Assembly: GCA_017509205.1 (NCBI GenBank)
Contig: JAFWQF010000011.1
Location: 1-33,313, forward strand
DNA: 33,313 bases
Source: Clostridiales bacterium
Lineage (GTDB): Bacteria; Bacillota; Clostridia; Saccharofermentanales; Saccharofermentanaceae
Direction of reading: 5' to 3'
Shown here: positions 24,457-32,826 of the stretch, piece by piece
Numbering within the stretch: position 1 is the stretch's first letter
How the letters are laid out: each line of letters begins with the position of its first letter
The notes under the pieces: model-generated
What the model saw: the letters and a program-made list of their open reading frames with translations, nothing else
The model's database searches: none
Told to the model about the DNA's origin: nothing
Made by a program: the position numbers and the translations under genes

Positions 24457-26166
24457 TTACTTCTTAGAAGCTGCTTCATAAGCTGCAATACGCTTGTCGA
24501 GCTCCTGCTGCATCTCTGCAACGAAGTCTTCAGGCTTGCATGCCTTGTAAGCTTCCATGTACTCGTTCCAGGTCTTCTCGAAGTCCTTAGACATTACGAC
24601 CTTAGGCAGCCAAGCGTGCTTGCACTCGCCCATCTTTGTCCAAGCTGTACCACCAGCTGTGTCGGTCTTCATGTTGTTGGAGTAAGAATACATAGGATAC
24701 CAAGGACCAGCCTTGTTTACAGAACCGAGGAGGTCAATGTAAGTATTAGCGCCATAAGCTGCGAATACCTTCTTAACGGGCTCAGGGAGTGTATCCTTGA
24801 ATTCTGAGAGCTGCTCTGCAGGCATCATAGCGTTCTTACCGTCTCTGGATGTACCAGACCACTGAGGGAAGTAAGAATATGTGCAGAGGTGCTTTGTCTT
24901 CCAGTTAGGATCAGCTGCGTTCTTACGCATTTCCTCTGTTCTGTAGAACATACCGTTCTCGTCAACCTTGTAGTCAACATCCTTAACGCCCCAGAAACGG
25001 AGGTCATGGATTTCCTGAGAAAGGAGATCATCGATGAACTTGAAAGCGCCTTCGATGTCCTTGCAGTCCTTTGTGATAGCGATACCGGAAGAAACGTTGA
25101 GTGTACCACCGGATGTGTACCACTGGTTCTCCATGCCCTTATCGATCGTCAGACCGAGAGGTACATAGTTATAACCATACTGCTCTGTGTTCTGTGTCTT
25201 GAATACGTCGTTTACTGTGTAAGCGAAGTCCCACCACTGGTCGCACATACCGAGAACGACACCGGTGGAAAGCTTGGAGATGTACTCATCGTATGTCTGT
25301 GTGAAAGCACCTGTATCGATGACTCCCTTTGCATACTCTTCGTTGAGCTTCTTGAAATATCTCTTAGCTGTAGGTGTTGTGTTGTAGTCAACGATCTTCT
25401 TTGTGTTGACGTCAACGATGCAAGAACCGTCGTTCGGATAGCCATCGAGGAACTCAGGAGCGTTCTCAAGGCAGAAATAACGCCAGTCTTCGCAAAGCAT
25501 TGTGTAAGGAATGTTCTTCTTACCGTCATGAGTTGTCGGGTTAGCCTTAGCATAATCCTCGAGAACCTTGAAGTAATCGTCGAGAGTCTCGATCTTAGGA
25601 TACTTAGCCCATTCAAGAACTCTAGCCTGGATCCAGAAAGCCTCACCGTTCTGTGTGGTGGTCTTGTCTGCGCCATAGATGTTCTCGAAAGGATTCATCC
25701 AGTAGATCTTACCATCGGACTGTCTGAACTGGCTCCACTCATACTCTGAGAAGAATTCCTTGATGTTCGGATACTTGTCGATGTAATCATCAAATGCAAC
25801 AAGTGCGCCAGCCTCGTAGAGAGCCTTCATAGCGTCACCGCCGTTGATGAAATCGGGATACTCACCGGAAGCGATGAATACGCCGACTGCTTCAGATGCC
25901 TGCTGACCTGCGAGCCAGGTTTCGTTGCACTTTGCACCGATCTTCTCAGCGATGATCTTCTGGACTTCGTTATCCTTGTTGATCTCGGTTGTAGCGGGTA
26001 CTGCGAAGAACGCGCTGAACTCTTTGATCTGACCAGAAGCCTGAGCTGTCTGTCCGGGAGCTGCTGTACCAGCTGTTGTGCCACCGGGTGTCTTTGTGCA
26101 GCCTGCCATTGCAGAAACTGACATCACTGATGTCAACAGCACTGCTGCGATTTTCGTCTTCTTCAT
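24457..26166 (-). CDS. Extracellular sugar-binding lipoprotein of a CUT1 ABC transporter (LipO/YtcQ type)
   Basis: A 569-residue lipoprotein. The signal peptide begins MKKTKIAAVLLTSVMSV and the lipobox AMAGC places the lipidated cysteine at C23. A short Thr/Gly/Ala-rich linker and a large two-lobed binding domain follow. This size is typical of the binding proteins paired with YtcP/YteP permeases and YesM/YesN regulators. It captures oligosaccharides at the cell surface. GGAAGG lies upstream of the ATG. The promoter has a good -10 (26210-26205) but a poor -35, and it is surrounded by repeated GACAAA sites, which suggests it is activated by the YesN gene just upstream. Confidence 0.93.
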   Translation of the reverse strand: MKKTKIAAVLLTSVMSVSAMAGCTKTPGGTTAGTAAPGQTAQASGQIKEFSAFFAVPATTEINKDNEVQKIIAEKIGAKCNETWLAGQQASEAVGVFIASGEYPDFINGGDAMKALYEAGALVAFDDYIDKYPNIKEFFSEYEWSQFRQSDGKIYWMNPFENIYGADKTTTQNGEAFWIQARVLEWAKYPKIETLDDYFKVLEDYAKANPTTHDGKKNIPYTMLCEDWRYFCLENAPEFLDGYPNDGSCIVDVNTKKIVDYNTTPTAKRYFKKLNEEYAKGVIDTGAFTQTYDEYISKLSTGVVLGMCDQWWDFAYTVNDVFKTQNTEQYGYNYVPLGLTIDKGMENQWYTSGGTLNVSSGIAITKDCKDIEGAFKFIDDLLSQEIHDLRFWGVKDVDYKVDENGMFYRTEEMRKNAADPNWKTKHLCTYSYFPQWSGTSRDGKNAMMPAEQLSEFKDTLPEPVKKVFAAYGANTYIDLLGSVNKAGPWYPMYSYSNNMKTDTAGGTAWTKMGECKHAWLPKVVMSKDFEKTWNEYMEAYKACKPEDFVAEMQQELDKRIAAYEAASKK

Positions 26167-26178
26167 AATTGGACCTTC

Positions 26179-26311
26179 CTTTCTATATTTTGTCCGTTGT
26201 AGTGATTATACAGAGTTGTTTTTGTGTAAAACTCCGACAAATTCAAGTCAGACTCCCGACAAAATATAGAAAGTTGCACAATTAGATATTCCGTCTGTAT
26301 TTTGTCGGAGT
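26179..26311 (-). promoter_or_regulatory. Promoter of the binding-protein gene with four GACAAA-type sites
   Basis: The -10 box TATAAT lies at 26210-26205 on the minus strand; the -35 position reads AGTTTT, which is weak. GACAAA cores occur at 26236-26241 and 26258-26263 (plus orientation, 22 bases apart) and at 26189-26194 and 26301-26306 (opposite orientation). CTTTCTATATTTTGTC (26179-26194) and its exact inverse (26258-26273) make a 16-bp inverted repeat. The copy at 26301-26306 lies inside the end of the YesN coding region. Direct repeats two helical turns apart beside a weak -35 suit an AraC-type activator. Confidence 0.65.
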
Positions 26312-27871
26312 ACAGCCGTTAATCTCAATAAATTTTGATACGAAGTAGTCAATATCCTTATACCCTACTTCAGCCGCTATATCAGCCACTTTGCGGTCAC
26401 TTTTGAGGAGCATTTCGGCCGCCGCATTGATCCTGCAGTTGTTAAGATAGTCTTTAAAAGAAATACCGTACTTTTTATGGAAGAGCTGTCCAAGATAAGA
26501 GCTGTTGATGTAATACATCTTGCCCAGATCCCTCAGGGTCAGGTTTTCGGCATAATGATCCTGGATGTATCTTTCAACGTCCTTTAAGCCCCTGTGGCCG
26601 GTATTTTTCTTAAGCTGGGTGAGATAATCCGAGTACTCGAGCGCAAAAGTCTTAAAGCGCTCCTTGAAATTCTTTCCGGGTACAAATACATCGTCACTTA
26701 TATAGAGAAGTATATTATCCTGTTCAACCGTTTCATCTATTTCAACAGCGAGATGGATCATCCTGAAAAGGAAATAATTGACGTTCAGGTTTAAGAATCT
26801 GTTGAAATGGGTATTCTCCATATTCTCGAAAAGACGGTCTACGCATTCGGATATCTCGTCGTGGTCGTGCTTGATGACCGCATTGACCAGATCGTCGGCC
26901 GCATCCTTGTGGATCATTTCCTTCGCCTGGGAATGGGTAACATCCATGTCGTCATCGTAAAGATATACGCTTTCGCCATAGGGTCTTAAGCTCTTAAGAT
27001 ACCTGAGCTCGCAGGCGCTGCTGTATGAAGCGGCAAGCTTGGCTGTCTCGGTCACCGTCTTTCCGACTAGGAGGACGACTTCCACCGGGATATTCCTCAT
27101 GGCAGCTTTCCTGAGTTCCTCAAGGTATTCACGGAAATCCTTCCCTGCCGACTTTGCCATGGCATCACAGTAAAGGAATCCTATCTCATAGTCCTCCTCA
27201 AAGCCTTCGGCTTCCGGGAGCAGATGATCGCTGTATTTGCCGAGATACTCCGAGCAGTTTTCGATTATCTTCTTCTTTACCTCACTGACTTCCTCGTCCG
27301 TCATCTCCTCGAGACTCGTAACGTTGTCCAGTGTGATATGCACAAAGTTCATTTCACCTCCGACGGCCATGTTCTCACAGACATAGTCGACCTGGTGCTG
27401 GTTGGAGTTTCCGCTCAGGATGGCAACCAGATACTGTACGAGACAGGCACGCTTGAGCTTGTCGGCATGCTCCTGAAGGACATTGTCGGCATCCTTCTTA
27501 ACTCCGGCCTTGCGCAGAACGCTGACAAGCTGCTTCTGGCTGACGGGTTTGAGCAGATAATCAACGACTTTCAGCCTTAAAGCCGTCTGAGCGTATTCAA
27601 AATCGGAAAAGCCGCTCAATATGACGAAATCCGTATCGATGCCGCCCTCTTCCCTGACCCGCGTGATCAGTTCAAGGCCCGTAAGCTCGGGCATCCTTAT
27701 ATCGACAATCGCAAGGTCGATCTTCTGGCTCTTGATAATGTTGTAAGCCTCAAGTCCCGTAGAAGCCGTAGCCACGATCTCGCAGCCGTAAAGCTCCCAG
27801 TCGATAAGCATCTGTAATCCCTTAAGGATAAAAGGCTCGTCATCAGCCAAAAGTACCTGAACTCTTGCCAT
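26282..27871 (-). CDS. YesN-type response regulator with AraC DNA-binding domain
   Basis: A 529-residue regulator. The N-terminal receiver domain (about residues 1-125) has the acidic pair DDE (10-12), the phosphorylated D57 in VDIRMPELTG and the lysine in LLKPV. A long middle region (about 140-420) is typical of YesN proteins. The C-terminal AraC domain has two helix-turn-helix motifs, ending GYKDIDYFVSKFIEINGCTPTKYRR. Its ATG overlaps the kinase stop by one base (TAATG), with a GGAGGAG ribosome binding site. It probably activates the transporter operon directly downstream. No terminator is visible after it, so read-through into the binding-protein gene is possible. Confidence 0.93.
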   Translation of the reverse strand: MARVQVLLADDEPFILKGLQMLIDWELYGCEIVATASTGLEAYNIIKSQKIDLAIVDIRMPELTGLELITRVREEGGIDTDFVILSGFSDFEYAQTALRLKVVDYLLKPVSQKQLVSVLRKAGVKKDADNVLQEHADKLKRACLVQYLVAILSGNSNQHQVDYVCENMAVGGEMNFVHITLDNVTSLEEMTDEEVSEVKKKIIENCSEYLGKYSDHLLPEAEGFEEDYEIGFLYCDAMAKSAGKDFREYLEELRKAAMRNIPVEVVLLVGKTVTETAKLAASYSSACELRYLKSLRPYGESVYLYDDDMDVTHSQAKEMIHKDAADDLVNAVIKHDHDEISECVDRLFENMENTHFNRFLNLNVNYFLFRMIHLAVEIDETVEQDNILLYISDDVFVPGKNFKERFKTFALEYSDYLTQLKKNTGHRGLKDVERYIQDHYAENLTLRDLGKMYYINSSYLGQLFHKKYGISFKDYLNNCRINAAAEMLLKSDRKVADIAAEVGYKDIDYFVSKFIEINGCTPTKYRRNI

Positions 27872-29697
27872 TATTCTTCTCCTCCTTCAGCCTGCTGCAA
27901 CTCATAATGTTTCAGAGGCATCGTGATCTTGATATATGTTCCTATCTGTTCTTCACTCTCGAAAAGGAAATCGACATCGCCGCCGGCGATGAGCTTGGTA
28001 CGCAGGCACGCATTCAGGATTCCGATGTGCCTGTTCTTCTTGAGATCCGCAAAAGTACATTCGCGCATCCTCTTCTGCAGTCTTTCGGCGCTGGCGCTGT
28101 CCATGCCGGCACCGGTATCCTCGATCTCAAGGACAAGTCTGTCACCTGCGGAATGAGCGTTAAGCATGATGACAACGTCCCTGGTCTTCTTCTCAGCACC
28201 GTGAACGCAGGCATTCTCAACGAACGTCGCCAACGTGAGCTTGGGGATCGCGGCATCACTAACGTCATCGGAAACGTTTATGGAGAATGAGAATCTGTCT
28301 CCGTATCTGTACTGCTGGAGCTTCAGGTAATTCTTGATGAAACCCATTTCCCTGTACAGAGGGATTACGTCCTGGTTCCATTCAACGACGTCACGCTCAA
28401 GGGCCGCGAGACGCTCGATCATGGCGGCAGTCTCTTTTTCGCCCTTAATGACGCTGTGCATCCTGATGTTCTCAAGACAGTTGAACATGAAGTGCGGGTT
28501 GATCTGCATGCGCATCGCCAGAAGCTCAGCCTGCTGCTTCTCGATCTCGTTTTCCTGATAGACGAGCTTATCCTCGTAAATGGTCTTGATGAGCTGTCTG
28601 TTTCTCAAAACAAGATCGTTATACCCGTTCATGAGATGTGCTATCTCATCGCTTCCCTCGACATTGCTGACCGGCACGAGTCCTACATTGTCATTTCCGC
28701 TCTCGAAAACTTTGTCGAGCTGACCGAGTCTTGAAGTAAACGACTTGTTTATGAGTCTTACCAGGAGGAGCGGAGCCATGATGTTCAGGATCAAAAGAAG
28801 GATCATTACGGGGGCTTTCTTCTTAAAAGCTCCCATTACGACGTTGTTGTTGTCCGGGAAAACCATTATCTTGTATGTCTTTCCCATGAACTGAACTTCA
28901 CTGGTATATCCGGCTTTTCTGCGGTCGGCATCGTTGATCGAGGTATAAGGGCTGTAATAGTTTTTCTTACCGTCTGTGGACAGGATTATCTTTTCGCCGT
29001 CAACTATGTAAGCAAGCATGCCGTAGTTCTTGCCCGAGATGCTGTCTGAGATTGACGGGTAGTTGAGATTGATGACCAGCATCTTCTTGATCTCGGTATC
29101 CTTGTAGTAATCAAGCCATCTGACGAGCTTTACCTGTTTTGTCTTGGTCTGAATCGCACCGCTTTCCTCATCACCCATATAGTAAAAGATAAGCTGTGTC
29201 TTTAAATTGGATGAAATAAACTCCTGATACCAGTTGTTATCCTCTATTGACTTCAGCGTATAGACATTGCCGCCGGGAACGATCGTGTTGTTGTCGGCGA
29301 TGAAGATGAATCTCGACATGTTGTTGAGATAAAGGGTCTGATAACCGTTTCCCTTGATCCAGTCGTAATACTTGGAATAAAAATCCGAATTATCATTAAA
29401 CGGCGTATCAAGGAACGTGTAGATCGACCTGTCCACGTACATGTTGTTCGAAACGTCGGAAGCCGTCTTTACCGATGAAATGAAGTCCGCGGAGATGTTT
29501 GCCGCAACGTTCTTCATTTCTTCATTGAACTGGGATCTTTCATTGGAAATGATCGAAGTAAGGATATAACCGTCGGTAATGAGCAATGGCGAAAGTACGC
29601 AAAGCAAATACAGAAGCAGAAGCTTCCTGTTAAGATTCAGGTTGTTAAGCGCTCCGATCAGCCGTTCTTCGATCTTATGCTTCCTGAAGATTTCCAT
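27871..29697 (-). CDS. YesM-type sensor histidine kinase
   Basis: A 608-residue membrane kinase. Helix 1 is KLLLLYLLCVLSPLLIT (about residues 25-41). An extracellular sensor of about 250 residues follows, then helix 2 near MILLLILNIMAPLLLV, a HAMP linker and the His_kinase/HATPase pair. The phosphorylated histidine is in QINPHFMFNCLENIRMHS. The N box is FVENACVHGAEKK and the G box EIEDTGAGMD. Signal input is presumably a sugar or a loaded binding protein outside the cell. The gene starts 12 bases after the J-like gene, with no good Shine-Dalgarno sequence, so coupling to that gene is likely. Confidence 0.93.
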   Translation of the reverse strand: MEIFRKHKIEERLIGALNNLNLNRKLLLLYLLCVLSPLLITDGYILTSIISNERSQFNEEMKNVAANISADFISSVKTASDVSNNMYVDRSIYTFLDTPFNDNSDFYSKYYDWIKGNGYQTLYLNNMSRFIFIADNNTIVPGGNVYTLKSIEDNNWYQEFISSNLKTQLIFYYMGDEESGAIQTKTKQVKLVRWLDYYKDTEIKKMLVINLNYPSISDSISGKNYGMLAYIVDGEKIILSTDGKKNYYSPYTSINDADRRKAGYTSEVQFMGKTYKIMVFPDNNNVVMGAFKKKAPVMILLLILNIMAPLLLVRLINKSFTSRLGQLDKVFESGNDNVGLVPVSNVEGSDEIAHLMNGYNDLVLRNRQLIKTIYEDKLVYQENEIEKQQAELLAMRMQINPHFMFNCLENIRMHSVIKGEKETAAMIERLAALERDVVEWNQDVIPLYREMGFIKNYLKLQQYRYGDRFSFSINVSDDVSDAAIPKLTLATFVENACVHGAEKKTRDVVIMLNAHSAGDRLVLEIEDTGAGMDSASAERLQKRMRECTFADLKKNRHIGILNACLRTKLIAGGDVDFLFESEEQIGTYIKITMPLKHYELQQAEGGEE

Positions 29698-29709
29698 AAA
29701 GTCATTCTA

Positions 29710-30708
29710 TCACAGGCCCTGAAGCACTGCAGTTATTATCCTTGATGATTCATCCAGATCCCTGCTCATGACATTGATGCCGAAGATCACGGTGGCAGGC
29801 TTGTCAGGCCAGTAATTCGTGTATCCGAGCTTTTTGATCAGTTCAGCATCTTCAATCATGAGGCCCGTCATTATCTTCGCATCAGAATAGGATGAATAAT
29901 CCACATTGGTATCGGAAAGCTCCATGCCTTTGGTCAGTCTGTATTCCACAATGAGCTTCTTGTATTCACGCTCGCTCATGTAAACAGGCTTGATCTTGGC
30001 ATACTTTTCAGCGGGAAGAACGCTTTCCAGATTCTTGTACAGTTTCGTGCAGTCTGAAAGATATTCAAAGAAATACGGCATTGCTGAACTGTCCGTGACA
30101 ATGACGTTCGCGCCGGAATAGAGCGTGGCTACGGCTGCCTGGTTCGTATAAGCATCAGCCTCCTGTCCGTTCTCGCTCTTGGCAACATAACAGAATGTCG
30201 AAAGGTTAGGATACCTAAAGCCCAGATCTTTAAGGACTCCGCTGTAGTATTCGGTCTGGTTCTCGAAATTGCCTATCGAGATTATGCCGCAGTCCTCGCG
30301 CGGCTTGAAAAAGAAGTTCCATATGAGTGATGCCGTAACTACTATCAGAACGAGGGCTCCGACATAATACTTCCAGGTGTAGGAAACGTAGTTCTTCCAC
30401 TCATCCTTCGTTTTGCCGAAATACTTCTTCTCCTGTTCTCTGGCCTGCTCTGCCTGAACGCGCATGTCGCGGTTGCCCGAGGCTATGTCATATACAGCCG
30501 AAAGATCGGCGAGCTTCTGCTCGGCATCGTCACCGCGCATGCTTCTGTATTTTTTCGAAAGCTGCCAGAATCTGTTTTCGAGAGTCTCCTTATCGGCATC
30601 CGCGGGAAGGCCCAGATATTCCAAAGCCTCCTCTACGGTCATCAAAGCGATCTTTTCGCCCGTGATATCCGGATTGTTTTCCTCTTGTTTCTTCTCTTCA
30701 GGATCCAT
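29710..30708 (-). CDS. Single-pass membrane protein with a degenerate J-like N-terminal domain
   Basis: A 332-residue protein of unknown function. Residues 20-80 (EEALEYLGLPADADKETLEN and onward) look like a J domain: a helix, a turn, then two helices. The HPD tripeptide is missing (YRSMRGD stands there), so DnaK stimulation is unlikely. One membrane helix lies at about 114-134 (VGALVLIVVTASLIW), leaving a ~200-residue outer domain with one early cysteine (C140). GGAGG of its ribosome binding site is inside the last codons of the upstream HTH gene. It is sandwiched between that gene and the YesM kinase. An auxiliary role in sensing is possible but unproven. Confidence 0.72.
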   Translation of the reverse strand: MDPEEKKQEENNPDITGEKIALMTVEEALEYLGLPADADKETLENRFWQLSKKYRSMRGDDAEQKLADLSAVYDIASGNRDMRVQAEQAREQEKKYFGKTKDEWKNYVSYTWKYYVGALVLIVVTASLIWNFFFKPREDCGIISIGNFENQTEYYSGVLKDLGFRYPNLSTFCYVAKSENGQEADAYTNQAAVATLYSGANVIVTDSSAMPYFFEYLSDCTKLYKNLESVLPAEKYAKIKPVYMSEREYKKLIVEYRLTKGMELSDTNVDYSSYSDAKIMTGLMIEDAELIKKLGYTNYWPDKPATVIFGINVMSRDLDESSRIITAVLQGL

Positions 30709-30715
30709 TTATGTT

Positions 30716-31336
30716 TCAGCCTCCGATAATCTCTTCGTCCATCGCGAAAAGCACTCCGTTGATCTCCCTGATATCGTACTTTCCTTTGGTGATGAAATAC
30801 GTCAGGACAAGGTCCGCCCTGCTGCCGTCTGAAAGAGCATACCCCGCCTTCATCAGCAGAGCGCTGGTCTCTTCCATGTTCATCTTAAGTGCTATCGCGA
30901 AAGCGAGTACTGTCTTCTTTTTGGGGTGATAGTGAATGTCACTCCTTATCTTTGAAAAGAGCTTGCGGTCGACGTTTGCCAGCTTATAACACTCCGCGTC
31001 CGTCATGCCGCGCTCATCGATCTTGCGCAGCAGCATCTGGGTAAAGCTCTCATCTATCTTGCTGTCAACGAACTCGTCAACACTGTCTGCCCAAGCTTCA
31101 CAGGCTTCCTCGCAGACTTCCCTGCCGGCGGCCTGCTGTGCGCGGAACATTCCCATGCCGGAGTTTTTGCGGGAAGATCCCATTAATCCGAACCCTGCAC
31201 CGCAACCGCTTCCGCAGGCCATTGCGGCACCCCTGTCCAAAATGGTCCGTTCTTCCGGCTGATAGCGTTCTGCTACGAAACGTTTTACTTCATCAAGCAG
31301 CTCACTGCTGACTTTAAAGTTATCCATACCGTTCAT
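30716..31336 (-). CDS. Helix-turn-helix-like protein with an unusual Cys/Gly segment
   Basis: About 206 residues, cytoplasmic. The C-terminal half (about residues 95-206) reads as a helical DNA-binding-like domain, with [20 protein letters not shown] followed by [20 protein letters not shown]. From memory, this domain recurs at the C-terminus of several Firmicutes proteins, including macrodomain proteins. That memory needs checking. The N-terminal half holds the odd stretch [16 protein letters not shown] (C41, C45) and a CEEAC pair. ATG 31336 is used; a TTG at 31345 has AAGGGAG closer to it and an ATG at 31327 is also possible, so the start is uncertain. It follows the lipoprotein gene directly and precedes the J-like gene by seven bases. 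Confidence 0.7.
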   Translation of the reverse strand: MNGMDNFKVSSELLDEVKRFVAERYQPEERTILDRGAAMACGSGCGAGFGLMGSSRKNSGMGMFRAQQAAGREVCEEACEAWADSVDEFVDSKIDESFTQMLLRKIDERGMTDAECYKLANVDRKLFSKIRSDIHYHPKKKTVLAFAIALKMNMEETSALLMKAGYALSDGSRADLVLTYFITKGKYDIREINGVLFAMDEEIIGG

Positions 31337-31345
31337 GTTAAGCAA

Positions 31346-32710
31346 TCAGGCTCCCTTGATAGACGATTTGATGACCGTCACTTTATTGACCTTGCTCTTG
31401 AGAACAAGCCATTCGGCAGTAAAGCTGCCCTTAACGGCCCTGATCCTGTAGTAAGGGAAAACATCTCCCGCAACACAGTTGAACTGATAAACGATACCTG
31501 CCTTTGCCTGAACATTAAAGATCTCTTTTTCAGGAGCGAATTTGTCAGTATTCATGTCCCAGGCGCCTTTTTCAAGGATTACGGTCACGTCGTCTGAATC
31601 ACAGACAAACCTCATGTCGGTTCCGTTTCCGCTGTTAAGCGCATGAACTACGTTTCCGAGGCCTGTATATTCAGAGCTTTCAGGATCCATGTATACGGTA
31701 ATCGAGAAGTTTCCTGCCACCTTGGCTATGCCTGCGGAAGAAGGTGTGGTGTTCTCGGCATTTACAGCAGTCCATGACACTTCCTTGGCCGTGTAATCCT
31801 TAGTCGATGCAAGTTCAGTCATTTTATCTTCGCCGACTTCCTGCGCACCGAGAGAACGAAGCTTATTTACGAGCTGTTCTTCAAGGTTCCTGTCAGCTTC
31901 AGAAGAAGACCACCCTGAAACACAGATTACAACCTGTCCTTCGGAAATAAACTCGCGGATCAGGAAATCATTAGGGAGATTCTCATATCCCGAACCTGAC
32001 TCCTCTTCGGTCTTCCTGAGATGCTTTATAACGTTTGCCGCATAGCTTCCCTGATACTCGCTGTACGTAAAGACCTCAGTGCATTTGCCGCCTGTCTCGA
32101 CCCTGATGAGGACCATTTTGTAAAGACCTCTGAAAGGCATGGTCGACGATTCGAGATAACCTCCGTCGTAAAGCCTGTATTCGTTGGGGACCTTCTCCTC
32201 TATGATCGAATTCATCACGAGGTTTCCGTCCTCATATCCGATGATGCCGATAAAAGAAGACGTTCCGTGGTCGAGCATTTCGAAACAAACCGCGAGCTCG
32301 GACAGCCCGTCCCTTCCGCAGTCAACAATGGCATAGCGCGCCACTGAACCGAAAGAGGCATCAAACCTGACGGCCTTCTTCATTTCTTCAATATCGTAAG
32401 ACCCCAATGTCAGGTCAAAATAGGATCTTCCGCTGTCTTTGTCAAAGCAGCCTGAAGTCGAGACTTTGATCTTCCCTTCCATGAAATCCGAATAAGCCTT
32501 TAGCGCAGCATCCGCCGGACTGACAGTAGTTGTCTCAGACGTAGCCGTTTCAGAAGAAGGCTGTGTTGTCTGTTCAGCCGAATAAGGTGCCGCAGCCTTG
32601 GAATCTGTCGGGAACAAATCAGGCATCTTCGCAGGGAAATATGAGCATCCGGACAGAACGAATGCGCTGATCAAAGCGCATGCCGCTGTTTTCAAGACTT
32701 TCCCGTTCAT
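31346..32710 (-). CDS. Putative lipoprotein of unknown function
   Basis: A 454-residue exported protein. The signal peptide MNGKVLKTAACALISAFVLS is followed by the lipobox LSGC, giving lipidation at C22. A Thr/Ser-rich linker (about residues 36-65) precedes a globular domain. I do not recognise the family. The last ~120 residues are rich in beta-strand-like segments. GGAGGG precedes the ATG at good spacing, so this is a well-supported gene. It is the first gene of a same-strand run (lipoprotein, HTH protein, J-like protein, YesM, YesN). It could thus supply the outer part of a sensing complex, which is inference from position only. Confidence 0.75.
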   Translation of the reverse strand: MNGKVLKTAACALISAFVLSGCSYFPAKMPDLFPTDSKAAAPYSAEQTTQPSSETATSETTTVSPADAALKAYSDFMEGKIKVSTSGCFDKDSGRSYFDLTLGSYDIEEMKKAVRFDASFGSVARYAIVDCGRDGLSELAVCFEMLDHGTSSFIGIIGYEDGNLVMNSIIEEKVPNEYRLYDGGYLESSTMPFRGLYKMVLIRVETGGKCTEVFTYSEYQGSYAANVIKHLRKTEEESGSGYENLPNDFLIREFISEGQVVICVSGWSSSEADRNLEEQLVNKLRSLGAQEVGEDKMTELASTKDYTAKEVSWTAVNAENTTPSSAGIAKVAGNFSITVYMDPESSEYTGLGNVVHALNSGNGTDMRFVCDSDDVTVILEKGAWDMNTDKFAPEKEIFNVQAKAGIVYQFNCVAGDVFPYYRIRAVKGSFTAEWLVLKSKVNKVTVIKSSIKGA

Positions 32711-32771
32711 GCAGTCATCCCTCCGTGATACCTATTTTCAGCCGTTATTCTACCAAATTAACGCACCAAAT

Positions 32772-32802
32772 AAAAACAGGCGGTGCAATTACATGCACCG
32801 CC
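32772..32802 (-). terminator. Intrinsic terminator of the probable grdC gene
   Basis: On the minus strand a perfect 9-bp stem, GGCGGTGCA with TGCACCGCC, closes a six-base loop and is followed by TGTTTTTATTT. It lies 25 bases past the stop at 32827 and insulates that gene from the lipoprotein gene. Confidence 0.87.
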
Positions 32803-32826
32803 CGGGAGTTTTTAACCTGATTTAGA

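Noticed and set aside
24889..25749. 286-codon plus-strand open frame opposite the binding-protein gene
   Set aside because: The predicted protein is Val/Leu/Cys-rich in a pattern mirrored from the minus-strand codons, with no ribosome binding site or promoter.
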